DNA of 64,000 nt from Agelaius tricolor (lineage: Eukaryota > Chordata > Aves > Passeriformes > Icteridae). The position numbers were made by a program, and so were the translations under genes. This document shows positions 14,201 through 26,545 of this stretch, one piece after another. The stretch is taken from positions 78,222,881-78,286,880 of the forward strand of contig JALJCS010000001.1 in the NCBI GenBank assembly GCA_023055355.1, read 5' to 3'. Every line of letters starts with the position of its first letter. The stretch's first letter is position 1. The notes beneath the pieces are model-generated. The model did not search any database and had not been told where the DNA came from. It saw only the letters and a list, made by a program, of their open reading frames with translations.

Positions 14201-17200
14201 TTACCTCAAACACAAATTTCAAAGTTTATTTAGAGTCCTGGTATAACTACCTGTATGTTATCTAAACAGGAATACTTTCAATGTCTCAGTAAGTGCCTTA
14301 TCTATTTTAGCTCATCATAGAAATGGTGCTGACTTTGAGCTTATTGAGAACTAAACCATATGTACAAGCCTTTAGAGATCTAAAGATTAACTGAAATTAC
14401 TTACACAGCCTGGAAGAGGCCACAAGTATTGCCCCATAAACACAAGCCTGTAAAGACCAATAGTGCCTTAAAATAGATCCTGCTTGATCAGAGTCATTAG
14501 TACGACATTTAAAACAAACATATTTTTTCTCCTCCTATCTTGACCAGTTTCCTTTTTTAAAATCATATTGTGGAAATAATCCTTCTCTAGTAAGAAATAT
14601 TTATTTTGTCTCCATCCTAAATGACAATGTTAAAAGTAAGTGATCTCAGAGGCTTTCTTTGAAGGACTTCAATTGAGTTGGGCATCTGGCCTTTATCTAA
14701 GAACCAAGTAAGAATCTTAAGAGCATTACTATGCAATTTCTTCTATATTGACAATGACTTTGGTTGTGTAAGTGTCTGGAGTAAACAATATGGAACACAT
14801 GTGTTTTACCTTCCAGCCTGAGAAGAGTAGATGCTTCCTCCTGGCTGGACAGACCACAGGCATAATGCTCAGGCTTCTCATTAAGTTGAACTTAAATGTT
14901 GCCTTAAACATAAACATTCATGTTTATATCCAGACAATTTCTAGCAAGGATCTTCTTTGGTCATTTCTGTAGAAGAAGAATAAAGGTTTTTAAAACACTT
15001 GTAATTAAATAATTGTTTTCAATAATTTGCACAAAGTATTTATTCATTTATTTTAAATTCCTTGTTTCTCCATCCATTTGTTAGCTATTTTAAATTCACA
15101 CATAAATAGATTTCAGATCTACAAAAACTGTAACTGTTGCTATACGCAAATAAGCTCTGACTCGATAAAGAAATCTAAATCCAGATAGACTTCACAGTCA
15201 CATCTGATTATGACTGTTTCTTCTGTTGTCAAAGGATTTAGTCATAAACTAAATTGTTAACCCTGTTAAAGACCTATCATTTTCCCTAGTAAATCCTCCA
15301 CTTTTTGGAATAAGAAGAGCAGTCTCTAATATTTTAGAGCTGTAAAAATGACAATAACCTAGACCAAAATGATTCTGTAGTCAAATTTTGTCCAGAATGA
15401 ATGTTAGCCCTAAGCAGAAGCAGCAGAGAACTGAAAGTGGACCTGCTTGGACAGCATTTCATAAAATATGGCTTTCATTCCTTTTCACAAATTAAAAAAA
15501 AATAAAATTAATGAAGGTTAGAAAAACTATTCCCATTCAGATTTTCACTCTCTTTTCCACCCCATTCCTTAAATAAAATAATGTGCATGTTTATTCTATT
15601 AATAAGTGATTTTTTTCAAAGAAAAATTGAATGAAAACATGAAGTTTAAGTCATGAAAGAGGAGAATTCTGTGATGACAGCCATGAGTAAACAGAATGGC
15701 AGGAGTTTCAAAGTGTGAAGAAGTTTTCCTTGATCTGGTCATTTAAAATAGATGCAACAAGATAGGGACATTTGGTTCTTCATGTGTTGTAGTGAGTTCT
15801 CAGCTTTTTACTGCAGTATATTACCTTGTCTAGTTTTAGCCATTATCTCCTTACAAAAAGCCTTTGATGATAGGCACAAAGCAGGCTCACCTGTAGATCA
15901 GAGTGGCTGAAACAAAATCCATAAAATACCAGTGAACTGTAGCTGTTTCCATAATTGGAGCGTGAGGTGAACATCTCCCTTATGCAATTTTCTTATTGAT
16001 CAAACTCAGGGTTCTAGGAATTTATATGAAAGATTGCTTTGGAACTACAGATCATTAAAAATAATTGATTCTCACAGAAGAAATGGACTCTGTGGTTCCA
16101 GTTTATGCCATTTCTGATTCTTGGTATAATTGTTAATTTTTGCTTCTTGATCAGTAAATAGAGCTAGCAAAGGTTGTAACACAGTTGGAGGAAGAAGTTT
16201 TTAGGCAGTGAGAAGTTCCCTTTTGAAAATTACCCATCCTCGTCCCCTGTACAAGGGAGCATAGGAGAAAGGCAGGATTAATCTGATTATTTTTCTCTCT
16301 TCAAAGCCTTTAAAAGATAAATAATTAGAAATTTAAAACTTCATTGTCAGTACTAGGAATGTGTAGGATAGGAGGCAGTGAGCCCAAATCCATAAAGCAT
16401 TATGAGGTAAATATTGGACTGTCACTGGAGTTGATGTGGTGTTTAAAATGCTTTCATTTAATTGTGCATAGACTTCATTGTGTTAGACATTAAAAATGGC
16501 CCAAATCCCATGAGCAGAGATGTTTGGCGATAAATAGATAAATTTAGAGTGGACAATCTCACAAGGAAGACAGAAAAGAAAAACAATCCACTAAGAATAA
16601 GCAATGGAGGATGAATATGGGAGAACTAGAGAAAGTTAATCAAAGAATTGAAACATGACAGGGGAGCAGTATATACAGTATGTACAGAAAAGAATGGAAA
16701 GAGTGCCCAACAGGCCATTTGGGCATCAATCAAAGCATGTGGTAACACAGGAAGTGAACAGGAGCATTAGGAAAACCACAGTTTCATACTGGCTTAATGC
16801 GCTGTTGACATTAAGCTGCTAAAAATGGTGAATAATGGAATTGAAAATATGTTTCAGTCAGGACTGACAGAAATAACCACAGACATGTATAAATGAATGC
16901 ATTAAAAACAAGCAATACAAGAGGGAGACTATTTCTGAACCACTGACATAAAAATATGAAGTGAGAAGTAAGATGGTAAAACAAATAGTTCATTAAAAGT
17001 AATAGCACTTTTTGGTGACTTGTAGGAGTAAAAAAACACATAGTGTTTTCTGTTTATGAACTAGCCATGAAAAGTAGAAACTTATTTGTACAAAAGAAAG
17101 CATCCATTTCACCAGTTGCTTTCTGCCTTGTTGCGTCTGTAAAGGTTTCTTTGAAAGCTCCCCACAAACAATCAAACGCAAATAGAATCATTAGTGTCAA

Positions 17201-17426
17201 AGAATGACACTAATTAAAGTTAATTTTGAAGGGAAATTAGTTACATTCCTTATTCCTACTATAGAGCAGGATATTTTCATGCCACTCAGGAAACTTAGGT
17301 GAAAGTTGGGAGTTTAGGCTTAGGCTAAAACAAGGAGTTGAACAAAAGGACTGTTATATGGGTGAAATAAAAAACTACACATGTGCTGGGCATCATTAGC
17401 AAACTCAGTTTGCCTTTATAGGATCA
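11213..17426. other. AT-rich non-coding stretch, no gene seen
   Basis: Six kilobases with no credible coding frame: nothing longer than about 76 codons and no domain. It holds a short AC repeat at 13247-13259 and T runs near 14005-14019 and 14038-14050. No CR1 end or LTR was recognised. It may hold old repeats too diverged to see by eye. Confidence 0.55.
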
Positions 17427-17431
17427 TGGTC

Positions 17432-18135
17432 TCTCCTGGTTGCACAAAAGGGTGTGGCCTAGAACTGTGTGGGTGTGGCTTAATTGCTAGTCTGTGCCAC
17501 CCACATCATTGCTGGGGGCATGGGCTCAGGGGAAGAAAAATGTGGCTCTAGTGCATCATTTTGTTCCCTTTTTTCCTCGGGAAAGTTGCCGGCACCAGCA
17601 CTACATCTCTGCCCCTCTCCCACTGCTGCCCATTCCTTCCCAGCTCTCGGGAGACCACAGCTGAGACTGAGCGGGGCTGAGTGCAGCTGAAAGGAGCCAA
17701 GCCCAGAGGAGCAGAGCAGTCTCAATGCAGATAATCTGTTTTTCTGGGGGGATTTTCTTCATTGTTTTCATTGTCTTGGGCTCAGGGAAGGGGAATACCA
17801 ACTGCAGAGAGCACCCACCATCTTCTCTTTCTCTGGGAGGGACCGAGTGTGGCTGCAGAGCTGCAGGATTAGCCACTGCCTTGGTTTCTGTCTTGTTGGC
17901 CATGTGGAAGTGAGTAAAGGTGGTGAACACCTTTTTGTCTGTAAATCATCTTATCTTTTGTTATTAATATTGTTGCTGATCCTAGGCATTTCTTATTCTG
18001 TTCCTGTTTGTTTTCAGTAAGCTATCATCTCAAGCCATGGTCTCTGCCTTCATCCCTCTCTCACCAGATGGAGTGCATGGAGAAGGGGAGCAGCTTCTTT
18101 TAAGTTTAATTCCCAGCTGGTTTTAAACCACCTCA
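17432..18135 (+). mobile_element. Solo LTR of an avian ERV-L-like element
   Basis: Seen directly: TGGTC at 17427-17431 and again at 18136-18140 flanks a 704-bp block, and the block is more GC-rich than its surroundings. Inside, the left end reads TCTCCTGGTT, one base from the expected TGTCCTGGTT, and the right end reads AAACCACCTCA, so the ends are roughly inverted. The 3' part, around 18015-18070 ('cagtaagct...atctcaagcc...'), resembles the matching part of the LTR at 53958-54599 and of other avian ERV-L LTRs, which sets the plus orientation. No second LTR or internal retroviral sequence lies nearby, so this is a solo LTR. Open frames of about 60-110 codons inside it on both strands are not genes. 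Confidence 0.72.
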
Positions 18136-18140
18136 TGGTC

Positions 18141-18916
18141 CAATTCTGGTGTTTACAGAAATCAGATTTTCCATTAATATCTCAATGTTCTAGCTGTACT
18201 GCTAAAGTAAGATTAAGTTTCTTAGTTGACATATAACTAGCAAGTAAACACAGTCCTGTAAGCCTCTCTATTACTTTGTGCAGGAAAATCTGCAGACAGT
18301 TGAAATTGTTGAGGCATCTGAAGTTAGTTTGTTAATAGAGAAGACCATAATTACAGAGAAAGCGTTAGGACTCAGTACTGTCCTACATCCTTCTGATGGA
18401 TGCGTTAGAAATTCCTGAGCACTGCTGCAAACAAGTGCTGGCACATTTCATATCTGGTTGGGTGACAAAGCACTGTATTTTCACCCTTACCAGGCAGCTG
18501 CAGTACTTTGAACAGTAATGTCAGCAGATCACACAGGTTAAATAAACTAAAATTTCCTGGCTGTTGCCTCATAGAGGACAGCTGCTGAGGATTTTTTCAC
18601 TAAAATATTTTCCAACTATTTTCTCAGTATCTCTGGGGATTATTTGCTTCAGTTCTTTTCATGTGCAATACTGCTTTTGGTATCTGTCATGTTCTAAACC
18701 AGCCCATCCAGCCTCACAATAATACTATAAGCAGAAGGGAATAGTTTCTAGGGATAATCATGTCCTTTTTTGTTACTAACATTATTTTAGGTCATGTATT
18801 TAATGCTACCAGAAATCAAGTTTTGAACTCTTAAATATCTTGAAGGAACTGGAAGTAGGGGGGAAAAATTATGGAATATGTAGATCACTTTTGCAAGTGT
18901 TCTTTCTGCTTTTCAG
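18141..18916. other. Non-coding stretch upstream of the exon-like block
   Basis: No repeat or gene was recognised. It ends in a pyrimidine-rich tract (18900-18914, 'ttctttctgcttttc') and an AG dinucleotide at 18915-18916, a good splice acceptor for the block that follows. Confidence 0.5.
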
Positions 18917-19093
18917 GGGCAAGGATACCTGTTTTCAGGAAAAAGGAAGCCTCTGTGCACAAGAATGGATTTAGATGGATCTTATGTAAAAATGCAGTGG
19001 GTAGATGCCAGGCAGAATGATTACCTGATTTTGTACGTCTGCTCTATCAGAGAACTCTTTGTGCAGGAAGAGCAGAAGAGAATCATGGACGCT
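18917..19093 (+). other. Candidate protein-coding exon, unidentified
   Basis: The block is 177 bp, exactly 59 codons, open in the frame that starts at its first base. It is preceded by a strong polypyrimidine tract plus AG, and followed directly by GTGAGT, a near-consensus splice donor. The frame reads through into the upstream DNA and stops soon after the donor, at TAA 19106-19108. The peptide begins GQGYLFSGKRKPL, contains MDLDGSYVKMQWVDARQN, a short hydrophobic run (YLILYV), and ends EEQKRIMDA. Its mixed composition looks protein-like compared with the chance frames elsewhere in the window. I do not recognise the family. It would be a phase 0-0 exon, so it could be skipped without a frame change. 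No partner exon was found in the window, and chance has not been excluded. Confidence 0.35.
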
Positions 19094-22085
19094 GTGAGTG
19101 GCAGATAAGACTTTATTTTCCAGTGTGTTGCTTCAACAAAATGTAACTGTCATTCTTCAGTGAATTTAAATGAGAATGAACATGTGAACCTTTATAGGTC
19201 CCAGTAAGCTGTACCCTGCTGTTGCTACTGCACTTTGAATCTTCTGTGAATATGCACAATATGGAAAGAACATTTTATAAACTTAGAAAAAAATCTAGAG
19301 AGAAGGATTAAAGGCTGTGACATATGAGAAGAGATTAGGACATTTAATATACTATGCTGCTGCTTGAAGGAAAGACTATAAAGAGTGATATGACTGCATA
19401 CAAATAACTTAGAGGTAGAGAATGAGAGTTACAGAGGTTATTATAACATTATTTACTGTAGTGTCTCTTCTACTGTCAACATAGGCTATAAACCCTGGGA
19501 AATGTAAATTGAGTAGAAAAAAAACAGAAAAAATTTGGAAGTTGAATAGACTATAGAGGAATATTTAGGTAATATTTTAGGAAATAACTTTAAAGGGTAA
19601 GACTTTTAATGCTTCATCTTGCACCATTAATATCTTTGGGGATCTAAAAAGTGACTTGAATAAAAAATTAAGATAGGGCCCTTCAGGCTACAGTCTGAGC
19701 AAGCCAAAGAAACAGTTAATATGTGAAATTCACTTGCATTAAAGATATTTTAAGAGCTGTGTGTGAGGGAATATCAGAGAAAGGATTAGAAGGGGAAATC
19801 CTGATTTTTCTGTAGAGGTAGCTGACCTCAAAAGTTTCCAAACTGACTTTCATCAAGTATTTTAAAAGTACAAGGTAAGGGTTTCTCTCTTCTGGAGAGC
19901 AAGCAGATCAGTTACTCATTATATTCTGTATGTTATAGGTGCTACAAGATGTTGATCCTGTCTCCTGTCAGATGCACCACAGGTGAAGGAGGCTTCTTTT
20001 TACAACTTAACTGTAGTTAGTGCACGACAAGAATAAAACTATTGAATTCCACATGGCCTGTTTCTCTAAATATTACCATGTGACAGATCATTTTCCTGTA
20101 GGTGTTTTCACAGCCTTAGGTGTTTCTACAGCCTAAATGGGTGCTACAGAACAATAACAATGCTGTACAAAGGTACAGTATCAAGAAAATATACACAATT
20201 TAAATGAGCTGTTTTCCTTATGACAGCAATTTCATTTGAAACATTTGCTTATTTTGCATTCTATACTGTTCTCATAAACTGTCATAATTTCAGAGCACAG
20301 CCTATAATTTTATTTAAATAACTTTAGTTATAAGATTTATGGTGCAAAACTGGTTTGAATAACAGCCAAACTACAGTGAGACTGAGTTTTCCAAACATAC
20401 TAAATGCTGACCCTTCTTGTGATTTAGTGGAAGTTTTTGATTGGCCTTAGCTGTACTAGTAGGTTCTAATATAATGCACAGCTGTGGATATTGTTGTCTC
20501 TGGGTGCTGTGTTTGCTAAGAGGTTACACATTTCATAGGAAGATTGGAAAAATTAATGGCATAGAAATCTACTGTAGGTTATTACATACTGACAAACCAT
20601 TCTGGAAGAGGAAATTCCTAGGCTGCACATTATTCAAAGCTGATATAGTCCTCAGTAGAAGTGTCCTTGCCTTCATTTTACACTTGACTCCAGGCATTCA
20701 TTTTGGTCATTGTCTGAGAACAGATTTCATGCTAGGTGAAGTGAGTATGGCTGCTGTTCTGAGAGAACTTTCATCAATAAAATCTACTCACTTTGGTCTT
20801 GGTGTATGCCTGCAGCTCTCAGGCATTTATCTGTCTCTGTGTACAATTCTGTTTCAATCCTTACATTATAAGGGATCGTAAGAGCTCTTATGTTAACAAG
20901 TGGGAGGCTGATTTTATAGTGTATGCACAAACAGAACCTGATGGAGGACACTTTTGGTAGGGCAGGCTGTTGAAATGCACTGAATATTTTCCTTCTGTGA
21001 TGAAAATAATTGAAAATAACTCTTATCTGCATACAATTTTGATGGATGCTCAAATGCTTCTGTCTCAGGATCTGTACTGTAATTTTTCTTTATCTGTGGC
21101 TATAATATGAACAGTGTTGCGTATACTTTTCTTTGGAATCCTTGGAGAACACTAGTTAACATTCAGGAAAAGGTTGGTGCCATGAAATCTAGCCAGTTGC
21201 CACTCAGATTAAAAAAAAGTATGCACTTCCTGAAATTTACAAAAGAAAAAAGAAGAAGAAATAGTGCTGCAAAATAATACTGACAATAGTCCATGAACAG
21301 ATTACATACCAATTAACTACAGTGTAACTAGGGGTACAAGAAAAGGGCAACTGCTTCATCAGATTTTTTCATTGGAAACAATTTGACTGCCAGCTTAACA
21401 GTGTTATCCCTTAGACATATCACATTATTTACACTTCTCTAGGAAGAATATACCCTCTCATTGACCTTCATGCACTTATGTATCCATTAATGATTTCCTT
21501 CAGGCTTTGTCAAGGGACATGCTTCTGCATTTGAAATTAAATAAAAAAGACACCATTTCCTATTTAATATTATTTCTTAATTCTTAGGTATCCTTATGCA
21601 TTTTTTCCCAAACACTTTCAGAATGAAAGTTGCTTTCAAGCAAATGTATGTTCTGCTGACTCTTCCTCAAAATGACATAACCATTCTTAAAACTCTTTGC
21701 AATCATAAAAGACCAAACATGAAAAGAGATTCCTAAGAATAGTTCCTTTAACTGCAAATTAAAGCTTTCTAAAGCTGGTAACACAGTCAAAAGCTCTCTG
21801 AACCTAGTTCTGTTATTCTTACACTGAGCAGCACCTTACTCTATGAGCAAATCCATATGATTTCTTTTCACCTTTGTGTTCTCTATTTCATATGTATTAA
21901 ATTGACCAAATTCAGTCTGTAATGATGAAAGTCTTTTATCAGAGCAAGGTTTGCTGTTGGTTCTTTGCAAGAGATAATTTCATTTGACCTGCAAAACCTG
22001 GAAAGGAATTAAAATATGTTTAGTAAGTTATGTTACATATTTAAATATAACTTGCATATATAAAGTTACAGCACTTAAATTGCAT
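19094..22085. other. AT-rich non-coding stretch
   Basis: No repeat or RNA gene was recognised. The longest plus-strand frame runs 20441-20881 (about 146 codons, opening at a TTG, with the first ATG a dozen codons in). It is rich in hydrophobic, cysteine and histidine residues with no domain, and I regard it as chance. No second exon could be paired with 18917-19093. Confidence 0.5.
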
Positions 22086-22145
22086 GGAATCACAGAATCA
22101 TACAATGAGGAAAGATCTGTAGTATATTACCTAGTCTATCCTTAG
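22086..22145 (-). mobile_element. CR1-like 3' end remnant (weak)
   Basis: The plus strand reads 'ggaatcacagaatcatac', then 'aaagatct' and 'ctagtctatcc'. This follows the order of motifs in the antisense of an avian CR1 3' end (agaatcatagaat, then gaccttaaagatcat, then ctagtccaac). It is heavily diverged, and only about 60 bp can be followed. Confidence 0.4.
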
Positions 22146-25100
22146 GTCTAAGTAGTAGATAAAATACTTCATGTATTTTATACTTTATGTATTAATAGAC
22201 ATCTGATTAGGCTTTTCTTTAAGATGCACATTTTCTGAGGTTCCCATGATGCCCTAAAGCAATCTACCACTAACCTTACCATTTTTTATCTCTATATGAA
22301 TTGTTATTCTATATATCAGTTTATGTCAGTTTATTATTTTCTAAACTGTTGGAACACAAAGGCCTGAGGATATGCTTTAAAACACTTCTAATGTGTATTT
22401 GAGGAATATTAATTCTCCACTACCATTCCCATTTTACAGGTCATACTCCCCTATGAATTCTTTTTAAACTGAAAATAAAAATGCAAAACTTTCAGTCTTC
22501 GTCATTGCTCATGTTGTCCAGAACATGATCTTTTTTCTAAAGCCTATTCTCTTAATCTCAACCTTTAATGACATAGGAAGCCAAAACTAAACAGAGGTTA
22601 ATGCACTGCTGAATAATGGAGAAGGATTACCTACAAGATACACTTGACTCAGACAGCCTGATGTGGAATTTCTGTGTTTCAGAAAATAATGCTCTTTCAG
22701 CCTGTCATATTTTATAGATTTTGAGGAATATCATAAAATAATAAAGCCATTAGGTGAAAAGCATATGTCATCTTATGTGAAACTGTCTTAATTGTTAACT
22801 TGGATGCTGTGCCCAGTCCTGAGGATATTCTGGCCAATTTATACTCTCAACCCCTTCCACTGTGCTCACACTCAATACTTAAGAGACTAATACAAGAGTT
22901 AGAGTGATTATTTTGTCAATTATGGCACTTGAACACCACAGAGGTAATAAAATGCTGTACAGAGATCAATTTATGGACAAGAAATAGACAGGTTGAAGTT
23001 CAGCCCAACAAAAGGCGGGTTAAAAATAGAAAGTGAAGCATAATGCATGGTATTGCAGTGCCATACAGTTTGCTTGATACTCTCTATTAATAAGATATAT
23101 AACCATCACTACATTATTTAAGAATGTTATCATAATTTTCTCTGTTTTTTAAAAGTGGTTTTTATCTCATCTAATTTCAGATTTCTGTAAATTGGACATC
23201 CAATTTCAAATTATATACTGTGGGCTTCTTAATTAAGAAAGGGAAGTTCAAAGCACCTGTGAGGATCAATTCAATTATTCTACACCACCATCTTAAGGGA
23301 ACTTGAACTGGTATCTGAAGGACCTGTTTCTCCACATAGACTAAACCCAAGGCAATTTCATACCACCTGTTTTGCCTTAGACAACATTCCTTGAGATACC
23401 TCTGTGAGATGAAGCCAATTCAAAATTTTAGTCCAATCAGATTAAGTGGTTTTAAACAGCCCATAGCCCCAACTTCTGACAAGACAGAGGGCAGTTTTTA
23501 TTTAGAATGTTGACTTCAAGCAATTAAATTGCATTTGGCATTTTGTTACATACACAGTCTTTTCAATACAGATACAGTCATATCAGATGATTAATAATAT
23601 TAACATCCTAGTCTTGTAAATTTAGAACAGCAAACTGAGTCAGAGTAAACAATTTAACTCTTTTGTGTTGAGATATCAGTCTACCAAAATACCACATATA
23701 TTTGTAATGTCGCTTCAATGGATTTTGGTGGATTTGAAGTACCAGAAGAATAAGATACTATTTGAGATGAGGCCATGCTTGAACTCCAGTAAATGAAACA
23801 GTTCTTTGAGTACCAATCTGCTGTTTGTAGATCACTGTGACAGCATGATTGGAAATGTGTCATCTTTGCTGCTTTGAAGTTTTAATGCCATCCTCTTTTA
23901 TTTATGTCATTAAATATAGATATTGCAGAAGGTTAAAGCCCTTTGTGATATCTTATTTGAAAAAGTGTTTTGCAGCTGGGGAGCTGTTTATGAATATATT
24001 TGGACAATGCATTTACATTTTATTTCATGGTAAGTTTAGCAATGATACATAATTATACTAAACAGGCTAAAACCTGATAGTGAAGAAAAATTGGATCAAA
24101 AGGTTGAAAGAAACTATAATTCAAACTCTATCACAAGATTTAACAATTCCTTCTCTCTTTTGGGATATTAAAGGGTAGAACTTTTGTCATATTTTCAAAC
24201 TAAATCTGGAAAGTACTAAGCAATCAGACCTCAAAGGAAATGTCTGATTTCAGTTTGTGAAAAAGGTTCTGGAAAAACACCCACAAATTAAACAACACAC
24301 ATAAGTACATAAAATTTATGGAAAGAAAATCTGAAATTATTATTTAAAAATATTTCATTACATGGTTTTTTTTTTTTTTTTTTAATATAAATTTTCCTCA
24401 GAATACAATGATTATTAAAATTTAGGACTGAAAACCAAGTGATAAATCCAAGATAAAAGGTAATAGGAAACAAGCTGGGAATAGCAATATGACTAAAGAC
24501 TATAACGATGATGTGAGGAAGATAGGCTGTTCAATTTCTGCCAGGCAGTTTTATTAATGTAAGTTTTGCCTTTGGCTATGAAATTAGTAATGCATGATAA
24601 TTTCAGCTATTGCCTTTGACTGGTAAATATGGTTCACTTATTCTTTGAGGAAGAAGAAGCTGCTGTCCTCTAATAATTGTTTTCAGTTATTCCATCTCTG
24701 TGAAATACGGCCTAAGCTTTCCCACTCATAAATTCATCTCTGTATTCCTTTCATAGACACCCAATCACCCTTATGGTTTTATGTCTTTTCTTTCAGAGGA
24801 AAGAAATAAACCCAGAGCATCTGCTTTAGAATCCCTAAACTCTGTGATTTGTGTCCCCTGGCATTAAATTTTGTATTAAAATTTAATATAATAATAATTG
24901 TAATTTTGTATTAAAAATAATAAATTTTATTCCAGTTAAAATTAGTCCTATCCAACACTGATAATAAGCTCTGAAATAGAATAAAAAAAATCCTATAGAA
25001 AATAATATTTCATGTACTTATGAATGCTGCTGCTCTTGCATTTAATCAACAATTTACAAAGTACTTTAATTTCATGGAAGTTACTGTCAGCCCAGAACTT

Positions 25101-25385
25101 TATTGAGTCCCTTTTTATCTCTTCTAAGACGATTCTCACCGGAATCCATAGAGCATACACTAGTATTTTGATTTCATAGATTTTGAATTTATAGAAGTTC
25201 CTGGCCATCCTCCTGAGAATTTCCTCTGGGTTGAAAATACGAAGCTGGAAAATCTTAAAGAGTTTCCTGTGCAGGAAAGTCACATGACAGCCATGGGAAA
25301 TTCACTCTTTAGGAGGGCAGATCCCATCATGAGACTTTGGTTTTAACCTACTAGTTTGAGTTCAGCAGTTTTGGAAGCTTTTTTC
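22146..25385. other. AT-rich non-coding stretch
   Basis: No gene was seen. It contains a run of 18 T at 24366-24383. At 24866-24910 two copies of 'aattttgtattaaaa' lie about 35 bp apart, a small local duplication. A minus-strand frame of 96 codons at 24993-25283 is rich in Lys, Ile and Phe, shows no domain, and is probably chance. Confidence 0.5.
24366..24383. repeat. Poly-T run (18 T)
   Basis: Eighteen consecutive T. No LINE 3' end was recognised next to it on the minus strand. Confidence 0.9.
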
Positions 25386-25391
25386 CCCCCA

Positions 25392-25999
25392 TGGAGTGGT
25401 GGCCGGTAGAAAGTGAAACGCCCAGGCTAGCAAGTGTCCAGCCCACCTCCAGCCGACAAGGCACTTCCCCGACACGAAGTCCGGGCCTTGTGCCTAAGCA
25501 ATGTCAGGCTTGCGGACGTTTGGCCGTTGCAGGAAAACTCCAAAGTCGTAGGACTGAATGAAGAGGCAACTTCCAGGTCCTATGGGGTAGGAGGTTTTAT
25601 TAGCAGGGTAAGAGAACAGGGAAGGAGAAGAACCTGAGAGCCCTGAGGTGGGGAAAACCTCAGCTTTTAAAGGGAATGGGAGGGGTGAAGGACAACGAAT
25701 CAGAGAGGGGAAGGGAAGGATACATTTGGGATTGACACAACAGGAGAACCAATAGAACACAGCTGCGGGTGGGGCCCCGGTCCCTGAGCCAATCACCCAA
25801 CACCCTGGCCAGAAGATTCCAGAAAAAGAGGCAGGGGTGCCGAGTGACAGGCAGGCAGCCAGGGGAGGGGAACAAAATGATACATAAGGTAACTATAGCA
25901 ACGTGGGAGGGGTTCTAGAGACTGACAAGATCTGGGAACTGGGCAGAACCATCTACATAACAATGGGGGGAAACCGGACAAACATAGAACAAACCAACA
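25392..25999 (-). mobile_element. Solo LTR, ERV class II-like (6-bp target duplication)
   Basis: Seen directly: CCCCCA at 25386-25391 and again at 26000-26005 brackets a 608-bp block. On the minus strand the block starts TGTTGGTTTG and ends CCACTCCA, so it has the TG...CA ends of an LTR. Also on that strand, in order, are CCAAT-type motifs ('gattggctc', 'attggttct'), a TTTAAAAG TATA-like box near 25665, and the polyadenylation signal AATAAA at 25596-25601, followed by about 200 bp of U5-like sequence. This order fits U3-R-U5. The 6-bp duplication suits alpha/beta-retrovirus-like ERVs. No primer-binding site or internal genes adjoin it, so it is a solo LTR. The G+C content is clearly above the flanks, and the sharp ends suggest a fairly young insertion. 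The C-rich duplication is low-complexity, which slightly weakens that evidence. Confidence 0.85.
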
Positions 26000-26289
26000 C
26001 CCCCAATTCTCCTATGTGCAGCATTAAATATTCCCATTTTCCTCTCTCTTTTTTTGCCCACATAATAATTCACTTCCTCTCAAACCAAAGTCACTTGACA
26101 GAAAGATATTGAATGACTAATGCCATTGAGGGCACAGCCAGATTTCAGCAGCACCAGTGAGCATGATGGCTCTGTCTGTACCACTCTGAAACTGAGTACT
26201 CAAGATGGGCTGTCAGTCCTTGGCTCTGCATGTTTTCTGTCTAAAGATATTTGCTTGATATCTGTGATGATATGATAGTGTATTATCTA

Positions 26290-26545
26290 CCAGCAGGCTA
26301 GGCCCAAGCCCAGGGCTGACATCCTGCTGGCCTCAGTGTCCCCAGGCCCAGGGGGAGACAAACATTCCTGATGCCCGAGGCTGGAATGTCTCCAGCTGCC
26401 CCTGGCTGCCCTGCTGGGATGGGTCCTGGCTGCCAGAACCTGCCCTGACATCTCTGGGGAGATCCTGCTTCTCCTAGCCCCAAACAGCTGCTGCCCTGTG
26501 CTGCATGCTGAGATATTTTGCTGTTCTTCCATAAAATAAAAATTC
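26290..26545 (+). repeat. GC-rich block, possible unclassified repeat
   Basis: A sharply bounded GC-rich stretch (CCAGG, CTGCC and TGGCTGCC units) in AT-rich DNA, ending with 'ccataaaataaaaattcag', which holds an AATAAA. The pattern of CCTGCTGG, CCCAGGCCCAGGGG and GCTGGAATGTCTCCAGCTGCC-like modules resembles a repeat that I recall only vaguely from songbird genomes. I found no terminal duplications and cannot assign it to a class. Open frames of 60-80 codons in it are composition artefacts. Confidence 0.3.

Noticed and set aside
17601..17930. A 109-codon minus-strand gene, with plus-strand frames opposite
   Set aside because: It lies wholly within the solo LTR at 17432-18135 and shows no domain.
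20441..20881. The longest open frame in the window (about 146 codons)
   Set aside because: It opens at a TTG, has no recognisable domain and no splice context; a frame this long is plausible by chance in 64 kb.
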